DNA of 64,000 nt from Codonopsis lanceolata (GCA_013146195.2 CM028377.1:33919632-33983631); one strand, 5' to 3'; counted from the first letter of the stretch, positions 10,670-22,539 are shown. The notes: a model not told the origin generated them from the letters alone. A program made the numbers and translations.

Positions 10670-11325
10670 GTTTGTAGTTGTATATACCGCGATGCAAAAC
10701 CTATACTCCAAATTTAATTTTTACCGCTATATATAATAATGTTGTGTCACGATATCAATACATATTTACTAAGATTTCTCCGTTCAAATACTGATTGAAT
10801 TACTATTTTTGTATCGCGATGTATAGTTTTTATATATCGCGGTGTAAAACCTATATTTTAAATTTAATTTGTACCGCGATATACAAAAACTATGAACCGC
10901 GATATACAAAAAGCTGCACCGCCATACACATATTTATTTACTTCAATTTTTATATTAAAACTTAAATAATGTAAACAACAAATGAATCTTAATTGGTATG
11001 AACACTGATTAACAACATATGTGCACCGCAATGTCTTTTTCAAAATCTTTGAATCACGGTGAATATATTTGTGAACCGTGGTGCAAAAAATTGTAAAATT
11101 AATTGATGAAGGAAATTTTGCACCGCGATATAAACTTGCACTTTATAAACTTTGCACCGCGATATATGAATTTGCCATAAAAAATATTTAAAATGAATCT
11201 CGGTGGCTATATTTGTGAACCACGATGCAAAAATATGTAAAATTAATTAATGAAGGATATTTTACACCTCGATATATAAACTTATATTTTATAAACTTTG
11301 CATTGCGATATATAAACTTGTCGTA
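10670..11325. repeat. Dispersed ACCGCGATATA motif array
   Basis: Seventeen or so variants of (C/G)ACCGCGATATA, in both orientations, spaced 20-90 bases apart (for example 10684, 10836, 10871, 10894, 11122, 11153, 11216, 11304). The intervening sequence is A+T-rich and not conserved, so this is not a simple tandem repeat. The same motif occurs at 5920-5985. Confidence 0.65.
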
Positions 11326-11669
11326 GTACACCTCTTGCTCATTAAGGATATCGTAGTCTTTTCGCATCCAAAAATGACTTTTTTCAGTAAAAAAAATACT
11401 TTAACGATTATAAATTTCAAAAAATAGACCGACTCGAATTTTACCGTATATTTTTTAAGGGATATCAAATATCGAAAAATGAAAGGTTACTCGTACAAAC
11501 GAAACGGAGCCTCTGATTTGTCCATTGGGGGTAAAGCTGCAATTTCTACCAAACGGTAATTTTTTTTTTAAATATGTTTCCATGGACTTCAAATTCCTCA
11601 ATATCAACAATAAATTTTGAATTTGAAAAATCAAACCGTTAGACTCTCCCCGCCCCCCTCTGTAATCTG

Positions 11670-11676
11670 TATAAAA
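11670..11676 (+). promoter_or_regulatory. Candidate TATA box of the 3xHMG-box gene
   Basis: TATAAAA lies 106 bases upstream of the ATG at 11782. A pyrimidine-rich leader with a (CT)n tract follows, a common plant 5' UTR arrangement. Confidence 0.5.
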
Positions 11677-11705
11677 CCCTTCTGTAAATTCACGATTCAA
11701 GAATC

Positions 11706-11708
<3 letters not shown>

Positions 11709-11750
<42 letters not shown>
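11709..11750 (+). repeat. (CT)n microsatellite in the 5' leader
   Basis: About 20 CT units, followed by a short CA/CG-rich tract, between the TATA box and the start codon. Its length is likely polymorphic. Confidence 0.8.
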
Positions 11751-11752
<2 letters not shown>

Positions 11753-11781
11753 CACACGCACACGCGCACTCACACACAAAC

Positions 11782-14442
11782 ATGACTGACGTCGCGACCG
11801 CTGACGCCTTCCCTATTCCTCCTAAGAAAGGTAGAAGGAAAGCACTAAAGCAGAAAAACCCATCATCAAATGAAGCCAACATTCTGGCTGGAACAATCTC
11901 CGAACCCTCCCCGCAACCGGCTCCACCGCCACTCGAGGAACCCACCGGTAAAGAGAATCACGAGGGCGTCTCCCAACACAAGTCCTCGAAGAAGAAATCA
12001 ACCAAATCGAAACCAAGCCAGACAGCCAGTGAATTGTTCGAGAAGGAGTTGCAAGAAATGCAAGCAAGGCTGGCGAAAATGACTCTTGAAAAGGAGCAAA
12101 CTGAGGAGCTGTTGAAGGATAGAGAGGACGCTTTGAAGTTGAAGGAGGAAGAGCTCGAAAATCGCAGTCGGGCCCAGGAGAAACTTCAGATGGAGCTCAA
12201 GAAATTGCAAAAGTTGAAGGAGTTTAAACCTAGCATGGTTTGTTTTCTTCAACGATTTCTCTTTGATTTCTCTAACTGCTATTTACTTTCATTAAATATT
12301 CTGCAAATTAATCTTCAATTTTGGGTTCTAGGGTTTGAAGAGGGTCAATTTCCCCAATTTATTTTGAAGGCGTTCTTATCCTTAGATTCAATTATTAAGT
12401 TCTATTATGCAAATGATTCTTTAGTTTTGGGATTTAGAGTGAGCTGGGTTCAATTTCCCCCTCAAATTTTCTTTAAGATGTTTTTGCGGTATAAACATTC
12501 TGCTATATTTCTTGATTTGTGATTCAATTTAGGTTTCCACGTGTCCGATTTGTTGACATTATTTGTAGTGAAGCTGTAAAATCTATCAATTATCGATTTT
12601 ACACATTAATGCTCATTGTTGATTTTTTATCATAGGGGAAGTGAAAATAATGTAGCTTTAAAATTAATAATGTTTATGAATAATGACATAGCTTTTCCAT
12701 TGATATGTTGAACATATATATATATATATAGGAGTACAATATTTGCTACACAAAATACAAAAGGGATTAGGAAACCTAAATACAAACGGATTAGGAAAAT
12801 ATAAACTAACTATAAATATAATATATTACAAATGTTATTATATTCTCTTTTAGTAGCATCATGGTTCTATGCTTATTGTTTCATGTTTGAACTAATTATC
12901 ATGTTTTGTTTACCTGTTATAGACTCTCCCAATTGTTCAGTCAGTGAGAGACAAAGATCAAGAAAAGAAGAAAAAGGGTGGCCCCGAAAATAAAAGGCCA
13001 GCAGCACCTTATGTTCTATGGTGCAAGGATCAATGGAACGAGGTAATACTTGGAGAAGAGATTTGGCCTCCAACTGAAAATTTCAGTTTTTAATATGGGG
13101 GTTTTGAAGGCTTACTGGTTAGTTTTTTAATTTGGTGTTCTATTAGGTCAAGAAAGCAAACCCGAATGCTGAGTTCAAGGAGGTATCGAACATACTTGGG
13201 GCGAAATGGAAGACAGTTAGTGCAGAGGAGAAGAAGCCTTATGAGGAAAGGTATCAAGCAGAGAAGGAAGCTTATTTGAAGATCACTGGAAATGAGAAGA
13301 GAGAGAATGAAGCAATGAAGCTCTTGGAGGAAGATCAGAAACAAAAGACAGCTATGGAGTTGCTTGAGCAGTATATCCAATTCAAACAGGAGGCAGAAAT
13401 TGAAAACAACAAAAAGATAAAGTAAATATCGGAAATTAAGTTTCTCCTTTCCTCACAAGACAAGCACACATTTAACTGTAAGTTTCTTTGATTCGTGGAC
13501 ACAGGAAGGAAAAGGATCCATTAAAGCCGAAGCATCCAGTGTCTGCTTATTTCTTGTATACGGGTGAACGAAGAGCTGCTCTGGTAGCTGAGAACAAAAA
13601 AGTTTTTGAGGTAACTAGGGAGATAATCAATTTAACATAGTTACGTTTGGGACAATGATATAGGCCTACAAGCGTAAGTTTGTGTACTTTTTGGCAGGTT
13701 TCAAAAATCACTGGAGAGGAATGGAAGAACATGACGGACAAAGAGAAAGCGCCTTATGAAAAGGTTGCGAAGAAGAACAGAGAACAGTATCTGCAAGAAA
13801 TGGAGCTTTACAAACAGAAGAAAGAGGAGGAAGCCGAAAGTTCCAAGAAGGAAGAGGATGAGCTGATGAAGATTCAGAAGCAGGAGGCCTTACAATTGCT
13901 CAAGAAGAAAGAGAAAACAGAAAACATAATAAAGGTTTTTCCTCAAAGTCAGATTCCTCGAATTACAATAGCTCGTAATTGTTACAAGTGCTAATAGAGA
14001 TGGACTTGGTTTGTGTGTGCGTATGTAGAAAACGAAAGAGAACCGCCAGAAAAAGAAGGATAAAGATGAGAAGGAGAATAAGAATGATCCTAACAAGCCG
14101 AAAAGGCCTGCATCATCGTTCCTCGTTTTCAGGTTGGTGTTTGAGCTCTCATTTACCGAAGCACCACACTTGTTATTATCGGTTTAAAACAGAAAAAATA
14201 ATGGTTTCCATTTGTTCTTTAATTGATGTACATACAGTAAAGAAACTAGGAAGACATTAGTGCAAGAAAGGGCCGGAATCAACAATTCTACACTGAAAGC
14301 CCTGATATCGGTGAAATGGAAGGAATTGAGCGAAGAAGAGAAGCAAGTCTGGAACAGGAAAGCGGCAGAAGCCATGGATGCATACAAGAAGGAATTGGAA
14401 GAATACAATAATAAGAAGAAAGTTGGGGAGAGTTTGAATTAA
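11782..14442 (+). CDS. 3xHMG-box protein (HMGB6/HMGB13-like)
   Basis: Seven exons follow from GT-AG sites with matching phases: 11782-12237, 12923-13042, 13147-13421, 13505-13610, 13698-13934, 14029-14132, 14238-14442. They give a 500-residue protein without internal stops. An N-terminal basic, Lys/Pro-rich region (PKKGRRKALKQK) leads into a Glu/Lys coiled-coil stretch. Three HMG boxes follow, beginning RPAAPYVLWCKDQ, HPVSAYFLYTGERR and RPASSFLVFSKETRK; each ends in the typical W-K-EK--Y pattern. Plants have a small family of such three-box proteins (about 450 residues in Arabidopsis), which bind DNA without sequence specificity and associate with mitotic chromosomes. The start is the first ATG after the (CT)n leader; an open frame extends upstream only through the simple repeat. 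The gene looks functional. Confidence 0.93.
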
Positions 14443-14859
14443 CCAAAAGGCTCTATGTTCAAGTGGTTCTGTTGAACATCATGATGAATCTTAGCTTTCT
14501 CTAGTTTTTCGCTTGTTTAGCGTGATGAATCAAATTGAAGAAGAGCGTGTGGCTCAAATTTTGTTCAAAACAGCTAGTCAATTTGAGTATGTTTCTTTCT
14601 TAGTATGAATTGAGGCAGCTTCTTCTGTCCATGACACCAGCAGCAATAGTTTTGATTCAAGTTGCAAAAGTTAAATATGGAAAGCACCCTCTACTTGTGT
14701 TGGGTATGGATTTCAAAATCTAATTTTTCACAAATTTGACTTCCTCTATTGTTTTTCTTTTTTTCTTCAAAGCTTGAAAATATCAGGCTTATATCACAAT
14801 GCTTATCACACCCAACCTAGAGGTGTGATAAAATTGAAAATATCAACCGGTTGGTGGAA

Positions 14860-15460
14860 AGCTGATATCAGCCTAGCCCGAAAGGTGCATTGGTCACGTG
14901 CCTAGCACGCATTCAACATGGTCTGAGCTCGACTTATAAGCGACTAGAGACAGATCTCTGGCTCCTCAGGCGTACCGAGCAAGCAGACTCTTGCCTGTCG
15001 TCTGGGGGCTAAAAGTGTAGCGAGCAGACACATGATTCAGTGAGCACAACCAACATGTACAAAATTATATGATAACTAACAGTTGTCTTGAACGTAACAA
15101 GTTAATACCGGGAGACCCGCCCCCATATTCCAGACGTGGGCCATGTACGTGCCCGCTTTTTACGTGCACTTAATGTTCAGCTTCCAACCTTTAAGGCTGG
15201 GTCTATATAAATTCCCTTGGATAGAAGAGGGAAGGTACACTCACTTTTAATAGACAAACTCTGTCAAATTGATATTACACTTGAGTGTTGGCTAATTTTC
15301 ACACCGAAGTGCATTTGCAGGGAAAACCCCTGCCTAGTTTACGTTTGCTTTGGCCGTTTGTTGACAGATTTGAGCCTCATATACGAATAAATTGAAATCC
15401 AGATATCCGTTTGCTTCAAGCCCAGTGAATTCATTAAATTTGGATACATCATGTTGTGTA
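14860..15460 (+). mobile_element. LTR-like fragment or solo LTR
   Basis: A moderately G+C-rich block in A+T-rich surroundings. It runs from TGATATCAGCCTAGCCCGAA, through a TATA box in GGGTCTATATAAATTCCC and a downstream GGGAAAACCCC, to a TACATCA end. This arrangement resembles the U3-R-U5 of a plant LTR. No pol sequence and no clear 5-bp duplication are seen, so the boundaries are tentative. Confidence 0.35.
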
Positions 15461-15866
15461 CTACTTCAATTTATGTATCCATTCTATGCCATTTTGCTTT
15501 TTTTTTTTTTTTTGGGGTGTTTCTAGCCATTGCAATATAACAGTAACTTTTGTTTTTGGATTTCTCCTATAAATAATTATCCAAAACAATTTTTTTATTA
15601 CATTCAAACATACATTTTACCTCAAATTTTTTTTTTTCATTTAATTACCTAAAATTCTTCTTTTCACTTCTTTTGTTGGATAACAATTATTTAATTTATG
15701 AAATTTCTAATTATTGTAATGTGAGTTTATGTAATAATATGTTTTTTATTCACGTGATCAATATTTATGTACTTTTTAATTATGTTTCATATGATTTTAT
15801 ATTGAATTTTGTTTAGTAAACTCTAGCCGTTGCAAAATTAGCCTTTATGAAAACTAGTCGTTATTT

Positions 15867-15911
<45 letters not shown>

Positions 15912-16019
15912 TGTTTTAAGAATATATATTTATTATTAAAAATAAAATTATTACTTTTTTAAAAAACATATTGTGAAATAATGTAATTTTAAATAAATGT
16001 TGTGAAAGAATAAAATATT

Positions 16020-16385
16020 TAGTTGTGAGTCTATGCTATAAAACTTTTTAAAGGTTTATGTGAGTGTATAGAATAAGTTTAAAATGAAAGCTGATGACGT
16101 GACATGCAGTATAAACCTTTTAAAAGGTGTATGAGTGTGGATGCTCTAAAGTTGATGGAGGAAAATGTTGTAATTTTCTACCGGTTGGTAAAAAGCTTTT
16201 TGGCAATTTGCAACTTTAGTGGCATGCTATAAAGCTTTTTAAAGGTTGGTATCCATATTATAACGTTTTTTTAAAGGTTTATGTGAGTGTAAAAAGTAAG
16301 TTTAAAATGAAAAGGTTTATATTAATGTGGTGATATGCTGGATAAACCTTTTAAAAGGTTGATGAGTGTGGATGCTCTAAGTCGA
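16020..16385. repeat. Two related MITE-like units
   Basis: Two copies (about 16023-16150 and 16205-16382) share GCTATAAA(A/G)CTTTTTAAAGG near the start and AACCTTTTAAAAGG followed by GATGAGTGTGGATGCTCTAA at the end. Internal TTTAAAGGTTTATGTGAGTG words are inverted relative to the end. They are probably copies of one MITE family. Confidence 0.45.
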
Positions 16386-16472
16386 CGTGTGCTACAAAGC
16401 TGACCAAAATTTAGTGAAGGGTAAAATTAATTTTATTTAACTAAAACACATTAAGCCTGAATAACTTAATTA

Positions 16473-17330
16473 GGGCTCGTTTGTTGTGGCTGATGGCTTA
16501 TAACTTATGACTGATAACTTAAGCTGGTCGCTGAATGACTTGTGACTGATTGTCTGATAGACTGTTTGTTACAGCTGTTAAAAAACTGCTTATGAGTTGT
16601 TATAATTATTTGTTAAAAAATTGAAAATTAATATTCATATTTTTATGTATATTTCATAAAAGGATGAAATGATGATAATCAAATATTTATTAATGAATAG
16701 TTATCTTCATGTTTTAAAAAAAAAAACCAAAAAGCTTAAAATTTTAGCCTTTTGGCTTTGGGCTTTTCAATGCATAAAGGGTGTTGTACCTTACTTATTA
16801 TTATTATTATTTTTTTTTAAAAGGTTGGAGGGGACATAGACCGTACCCCAACCCTTAATTTTTTTTAATTATATTTAATCCCTTGAAAGACTACAATTAT
16901 ATATATATGATGCCTTTGGTATGGCTCGAACAATTGGTGCCTCTGGGGAGGCTTTTGAACACCCGACCTCTCGGTTGAGAGTAGTTAAGTCCCAGGGTGC
17001 CTCTGGTAGGGCTTGAATACTCAACCTCTCCGTTAAGATAGGTGAGTAGCTAAATGGAGCATTTGGATAAGGCTTTAACAACAACGATGCCTCTGAAGAG
17101 GCTTGAACACCCGACCTCTCTACTGAGAGTTGTAAAGTCCAGGGTGTCTCTAGTGAGACTCGAACACCCAACCTCTCCGTTAGGAGAAGTGAGCAGTACC
17201 AGTTGAGCTAGAGCTCGTTGGTTTGTACCTTACTTATTGACTTTTGGCTTATAAGCTGAAACAAACACTCTAAATATGACTTTTCAAAAGCCTAAAAGCC
17301 ACTCCAAATAAGCTGCAACAAAAAGAGCAC
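16473..17330. mobile_element. Tourist-like MITE carrying a SINE
   Basis: The left end GGGCTCGTTTGTTG and the right end (reverse complement) GTGCTCTTTTTGTTG are inverted repeats flanked by TTA on both sides, as in PIF/Harbinger-derived Tourist elements. Both subterminal regions hold GGCTTATAA-type words. About 440 bp of the interior is a later SINE insertion plus its target duplication; without it the MITE is about 420 bp. Confidence 0.55.
16800..17222 (-). mobile_element. SINE built of repeated tRNA-like units, 16-bp target duplication
   Basis: Identical copies of TTGTACCTTACTTATT flank the block at 16784-16799 and 17223-17238. On the minus strand it opens with TCTAGCTCAACTGGTA (A box) and GGTGTTCGAGTCTC (B box), and ends in an A-rich tail (T-rich at + 16800-16820). 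Between them the B-box half recurs as GAGAGGT(C/T)GGGTGTTCAAG followed by CAGAGGCACC, at about 17190, 17115, 17030 and 16970 on +. Alternate units share AACGGAGAGG or AGAGAGGTCGG variants. It is longer than a typical simple SINE. Confidence 0.75.
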
Positions 17331-17341
17331 TTAGCCGTATA

Positions 17342-17346
17342 GAAAT
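17342..17346. repeat. Target duplication of the Gypsy element, left copy
   Basis: GAAAT directly before the left LTR. The right copy is AAAAT at 33342-33346, one mismatch. Confidence 0.6.
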
Positions 17347-18116
17347 TGATCATGCAAGAAATGTGATGATCTTGTCTTACGTCCACGTAGACAACAAATC
17401 TAATGAGGATATCTGGCGTGTTATCGTTCCAAACATTAACAAACCCTCTCTAGCACCTGAGTAATGATGACTATGACCAAGGTTACTTGCTATTATCATA
17501 CAAGAGATTTGAAACTAAAGAGCTTAGAGAAATATCGGGGAGTTGATGTTCATGATGATGATTTAGAAGCCTTGTCTGTATGGTGTTTGGGGTGGAGTTT
17601 TGTAGGGAGATCAACCTTGAATTCTTGTCAATGGTGAAGATGCCCCTCCTTCCTCCCTTTTTTAGTAATTCTGGAGGCCCTTATATAGTCTTTTTGGCTG
17701 TCGTGCTCTTGATATCGACAGTGAGGTGGCGGTCTCTTATTGGTTGAGCATGGCGGCCTTTTATCATTGTTCTGACGTTGAGTCAAGTGAGTGATTTGAG
17801 AAGACTACATGTTTGTCAGGGGGTTGTTGGTTGGGTATGACAACACACTTGTCATACGATCAGGCTTTGGGACAGAGCTATAGTTCCATGGCTTTTTTTC
17901 GTGATCAGCTCGACTTTAGGCCAAGTCAACAGGGTTGTTGCCGAGGTTGTATCCTAGCCTCCGGCCTTAATGGGGGAGAGGAGGATGGATCTGGCGAGAT
18001 AACGTTAACTCGACATGTGATGAGTTGAGGAACCTTCCTTATTGGATCACTAGGTCTTACCACCGGTTCAGCTTAGTAGTGATGGGTTCTAGGTCGGCAC
18101 ATGCCGAGATCCTTCA
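17347..18116 (-). repeat. 3' LTR of the Gypsy element
   Basis: It starts TGATCATGCAAG and ends GATCCTTCA on +, giving TG...CA ends. It aligns along its length with 32570-33341, with scattered substitutions and small indels. On the minus strand a TATA box (GACTATATAAGGGCC) lies at about 17700-17686. Confidence 0.88.
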
Positions 18117-18130
18117 GTATCCCCCCACTT
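18117..18130 (-). promoter_or_regulatory. Polypurine tract of the Gypsy element
   Basis: The minus strand reads AAGTGGGGGGATAC immediately before the LTR start TGAAGGATC. This is the plus-strand primer site expected at the 3' LTR and fixes the LTR boundary. Confidence 0.75.
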
Positions 18131-19357
18131 CTCGAGCACGGTTGTCAGTCAGAGATCGAGAAGTAAATCAGACCGGGTGCTGTCATTCGCGTGAGCGACC
18201 TCTCTACTTTCTTCATCTTCTGAAATAAATACCGATAATAATTGTAGCAACAGCAAAGATGAAGGTAGCATTGGTGTGAGTTCCTTTGCCATCATAAGGG
18301 GAAAACACAGACTAAAGCCATTCATAGGCCCCGAATGTGGCGAAGTCTCTATAATGAGGGGTGATTGGAGGACTCATGAGAAGAATTGTGGGGAAGTCTC
18401 TAAAGTTAATCAAGATTTTCGGGTGAGGTCAGGCCGCACATGGCATAGATGTATTCGAAGAGGGAGGTGGATCCGACCCCGAGCCGTCTTTGATTCGGCA
18501 TTCTACAAGCCGAGGTACAATGTCTCGGCCTATCTGGTCTCCTTCGGGCTGGATCAATGGTTGCGAGTCCTTAAGCATTGCCATCTAGGTCGGCCCGTAC
18601 CGAGCCTCTTTAGCATCCCTTAAGTCTTAGCCGAGAGGCGGCGACTGCTTCGGCTTCGACCTTTTGCTCATTGTTTTTGTTTTTGGTTTCGTGATTCATT
18701 GGCTTGCTGTTTACGCAAGGGGGAGATGACAACTCATTTTTCTTGGGGATTGGGCTGTCAAGAAGACTTCCTCTTTCTATGTCAGAGCATTAAATGTTGG
18801 GTGTCCTTTCAAATTTCAAATCCACTGTAGCGCCGCCCTTTTGAAAGGTGAAACGTTTGAGCGGGAAATGAGGTGATGCTTTTTAATGCGTGTTAGGGAT
18901 ACTTTCACAGGTTGAACAATTTTTGTTGGATGATCCGAGTTCAAAACGACACCACTTTGAATTAGGTATTTATAGTGTTCGTTTTGCCCCTTTTTACTTT
19001 TACCACTTTCCAACCTTCACTGTTCTTTCTTATTCTCTTTTGCATTTAGGTGGATTCGGGTGGCTTTCTCCGGTGACTCCTTTGTGCCTTCTTCTGTTCC
19101 TTGACCCAGTAGGTGTGTCTTTCACTTTCTTTTTTACTTTTCTCCTTTTTGCTTTATCAGTTAGATTTATGTGGTGAGTAGCCCTTTTTCCCTTTCTTTT
19201 CTAACCATTATTCCGGCAGCTTTGTGCGTTTTCTGGAGAAATTCTAGGTTTGCTTCGATTGCCGCCGGAGAAATTCCTTTCCGTGTATTACGGTAAATTC
19301 CTTGGCTTATTGATCTTGTTTTCTCTTTCCCTTCATTCTTGTTTCCTTTTTGCCAAA

Positions 19358-22300
19358 ATGTTTTGTCGCAATTGGCCTCCCTGTTATATTCTCGATTCTT
19401 CGACTTCTAGTAGTTATTCAAGTTCTGATGATATGTTGGGCGAGGGCGAGGGCGAGGGCGAGGTGAGGCCGTTAATGATTAGGAGCCCCCTTCCGGGTAA
19501 TGTTGAGGCCTCAGCCGACCCATATTACCATGCCCTGGGGGAATTTGTTAGGTCCTTGACAATTAGGAGCCCTTCGCCTAAAATTCCAGAGGTTGGTGCC
19601 GACTTGTCTCCTTTACCTGAAAAAGTATCGCAGCGCTCTCCTCGTGTCGAAACGGAAGCTAGTCCCTCGGTGATTTTTGTCGACTTATCTTCCCCAATTG
19701 AAGATATTGTCGAGTCTGTTTGTGCCGAGACAGATAGGGGGTCGAAGGGGAAGTTTCGGGGTTTGTGCATAGGGGCATCAATTATAGTGTGTTTTGCAGC
19801 GAGGAGTGCGTAGTTGACCTTACTATTCGGGTTGAAAGCGCTATCGATCTGCCAAGTTCGGGTTATTCTTCCCATGTTTCGGTTTCTTCTATAGAGTATG
19901 GCGAGGGCGTTCCATTCCTGGAGTCCGTTTTTGGCAAGTTCCTTTGAGGAGGTCCCATGTATCGGTAATTCTAAGGTAGATGAAGAGCTGTTACCTTGAG
20001 AGAGGCGAGGTTTTTTCTTGCGAGCTCCGGGGTAAAAGTGAGCTCACATTGGAAGTATAGATATGAGATTTTTTCGACCACGGAGTACCCATTAGATGTT
20101 CCCATGAGGGTTTTTACGAGCACGGAGTGTATTGTTTTAAGTCTAATTACTCAATTTTTCACCAGGGAGAAAGTGTTGCAGTATCGCCGAGCTGAAAGGG
20201 TACTGAGGTCTCGCTGAGCCGATATAATGACAAGTGGAGGTGGAACATTAGTTTCTGGTCGGCCAGCTGTCCCGGAGGTAGAGGGCGATAAAGTGCCTCC
20301 CTATCTTCGGCCTTTTAGGAATCCCATCGACCCTCAGGATGTAGTCGAATGGGCTGAAACCTATGGTTCCGATCATTTTCGGGGGTCAGTTCCGGACCTA
20401 GCCTTGAGTCTTGGGGAGCTTCGTCATCTTCGCAGCCACGTCAGCTTTTATCTGTCTCTTTTTGAGTCATCCGGGTTGCGGCTTCCACTTGATCTGTTTA
20501 TTTGCGAATTTTTTAGGGAAACATGCTCAATTCCCTTGGACCTGACCCCAAATCTGACGAGGGTGTTGGTGTCCTTCATAGTGTGCACCAGAACCCAGGA
20601 TTTTGAGCCCTCCCTTTCTTTGTTTTGCCATTATTTCAAGGTCGGCCTTGCCATGTTTTGGCCGACCGTTAGCAGGCATGCACGCGGTTTCCCTCTCATG
20701 GCTAATTTTGTGCACAAGGACCACAAATGGTCGAAAAAGGTTTTGTTGGTGGAGTCGAGCCGTGGGTGGAACTTTGAGGTTTTCGAGGGAGAGCCCCACG
20801 GTATTGTGAAGACGAAGAGGTTGAGTGCAACCGACCTGGCCATAAAGCGAGCCATTGAAGCCCCCCCTGCTAGATGCCTCGGGTGAGCAAGTCAGCAGTT
20901 ATGACTGGAAGGCCAATGTGAAAAACGACATGATGCTTTTGAGATTCGGGGTTTCTTTAGAGAAATATGAGGAGATCGGGACAGCTTGTTCGGCAACCGA
21001 GTTCATAAGTTGCGAAGGATGGCCGATGCATCAAGGGGGGTGCTTTCGACTTGGAGTGCTTGGCCTGTAGAGGGAAAGATAAGCATGGTTGCTTCGTGCC
21101 AGGTTGTTGCTTTTACTTGTATCTTTTTCTTTTGAATTTTCCCCCCTTTTTATCTGATCCCGGATCTTTGTTGTTGTGCAGATATGGGAGTATCTCGTGA
21201 CGCTTTGATAGTTCGGAAGAGAGAGGAGGCCAAGAAAAGACTTGAGGAGCTAAGAGCCAGCCGTGAGTAGGTAGCCGCTCGTGGTGTAGACGAAGTTCTG
21301 CCCATGGCGGGCGTTCTGGAGGACCCCCCAACACAGCGACCGTTATCCCTTTTCGGCGTAGGGCCAAGAATCCACTTCCCCATGTGGGTACCTCGAAATC
21401 CAAGAGGCAGAAGACCGGCTCCTATGGCAACAGCCCTGCTCATACCAACAGTGAGTTTGCCGAGGTTGGGGTCGGTGAGGGGAGGCTGGATGCGGGCCTC
21501 ACAGAGGCGGTTGGTGATAATGATTTTGTTTTAAGGCACCTTGGCAGGTCGGCCGCCAGTCTCCCCCCACCTTTTGTCGATTATGCGCAGCGGCTGACAG
21601 CGAATGTAGTTCCTCCCGAGTCTGTTGAACGAGTGGCTTCCTTGCTGGACTCCCAGCTAAATGACCTCAGTGCCCTCTTCATAAGTGAGGTAAGTTGTTT
21701 TACTTCCCCCGATTTTATTTTATCTTATTTTTCTTTTTAACGCTATACCTTGGCGTTCTTGAGCTATACCTCAGCGTTCTTGTTCTCTTTTTAGCTCGAC
21801 GTATGCTTGGCTTCTTATCAAGAGAGGATGGTCTCGGCCCGTAGTGGCGTTGTTTCCTTGGAGGGAGAGGTAGACAGCCTTCGCTCCGCTGCCACCACCT
21901 CGGCGGAGAGGATTACTTCGCTTGAGGTCGAGCTTCTGGGGAAGGAGGAGGAGGTGTCCTTGTTGGAGTCTGCGAAGGCAGCATGGTTGGAGGAGGAGAA
22001 TGTGTTAAAGTTGAAGGTTGGTGAGAGGGAGCAAGTGGCCCGGGAAAATGATGAGCTGAAGGCCGAAGTGCAGGTTTTGTCCCTGGAGAACTACCTCTTT
22101 TATGCCTTTTGATCAGGAAGAGTTGGACGAGATCCGTGAAGCGGATAAGGAAACCCAAGCTCATGAATGGGTTCCTCCTCCTGTTGATGGCGACAATCTC
22201 TTTGTCCAGTTCTCATCCCATGAAGTTTGGATAAAGGACAACTTTCTCCCTTACGCCGAGATGGGGGTCCCTTCAGTTTCTCCTCAGAATGAGTTTGTAG

Positions 22301-22422
22301 ACGACCAGCTGATGAGGGAGCTGGAAGGGGAGAAAACCAATAGGGACGAGCTATCGAAGCAAAGATGGGAGGCTGATGATCAAGCGGCTCGGGATGGAAT
22401 AAGGGGAATGGGTCCCTTGTAA
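19358..22422 (+). CDS. Antisense accessory gene of the Gypsy element (plant 'putative gypsy type transposon' domain)
   Basis: Coding sequence opposite to gag-pol, between integrase and the 3' LTR. Open segments are 19358-19813, 19765-19947, 19996-20217, 20227-20886, about 20880-21070, 21183-21270, 21384-21690 and 21795-22422. Likely introns have consensus sites: about 21103-21180 (GTTGTTGC...GTGCAG) and 21691-21794 (GTAAGT...TTTTTAG). The 20227 segment holds a region of the type annotated as the plant putative gypsy-type transposon domain (SGLRLPLDLFICEFF, then LTPNLTRVLVSFIV). The 21.8-22.1 kb part is a coiled coil rich in Glu, Leu and Ser. Several breaks (near 19800, 20220, 22105) imply decay. 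Antisense genes are reported for Tat-clade elements such as Grande; the function is unknown. I infer the splicing, not a transcript. Confidence 0.6.
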
Positions 22423-22539
22423 TTTTCAAGCAATTTTAAACAATGTTTATATTTTTGTTAAGTTATTTTTGCCTTGTTGGGTTTTTTTAATCTATGTTAT
22501 ATGTATGGTGGTGGTTTTGTTTACTTTTTAGGGTTAGCC

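Larger units (their letters stand above)
9945..11440. mobile_element. Non-autonomous TIR element, possibly MULE-like, with long inverted ends
   Basis: The left arm (about 9945-10028 plus 10612-10650, interrupted by a hAT MITE) matches the reverse complement of 11330-11440. Shared words in order are CTAAAGTA / GTTAAAGTA, AAAAAGTCA, ACTACG and CCTTAATGAGCA. Arms of more than 100 bases without a transposase fit a non-autonomous Mutator-type element, but I cannot define a 9-bp duplication. A relative lies at 5470-6007. Confidence 0.5.
14443..16472. other. Intergenic with simple repeats
   Basis: 3' flank of the HMG-box gene, then an LTR-like block (14860-15460), A+T-rich DNA with an (AT)n tract at 15873-15902, and a duplicated segment at 16020-16385. 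No gene is seen. Confidence 0.45.

Noticed and set aside
16875..17171. 98-residue minus-strand ORF with repeated residues
   Set aside because: It arises from the repeated tRNA-like SINE units and has no protein-level support.
17146..17219. Possible tRNA gene on minus
   Set aside because: A and B boxes are present, but the stem pairing of a tRNA is not maintained and 16-bp duplications mark it as a SINE.
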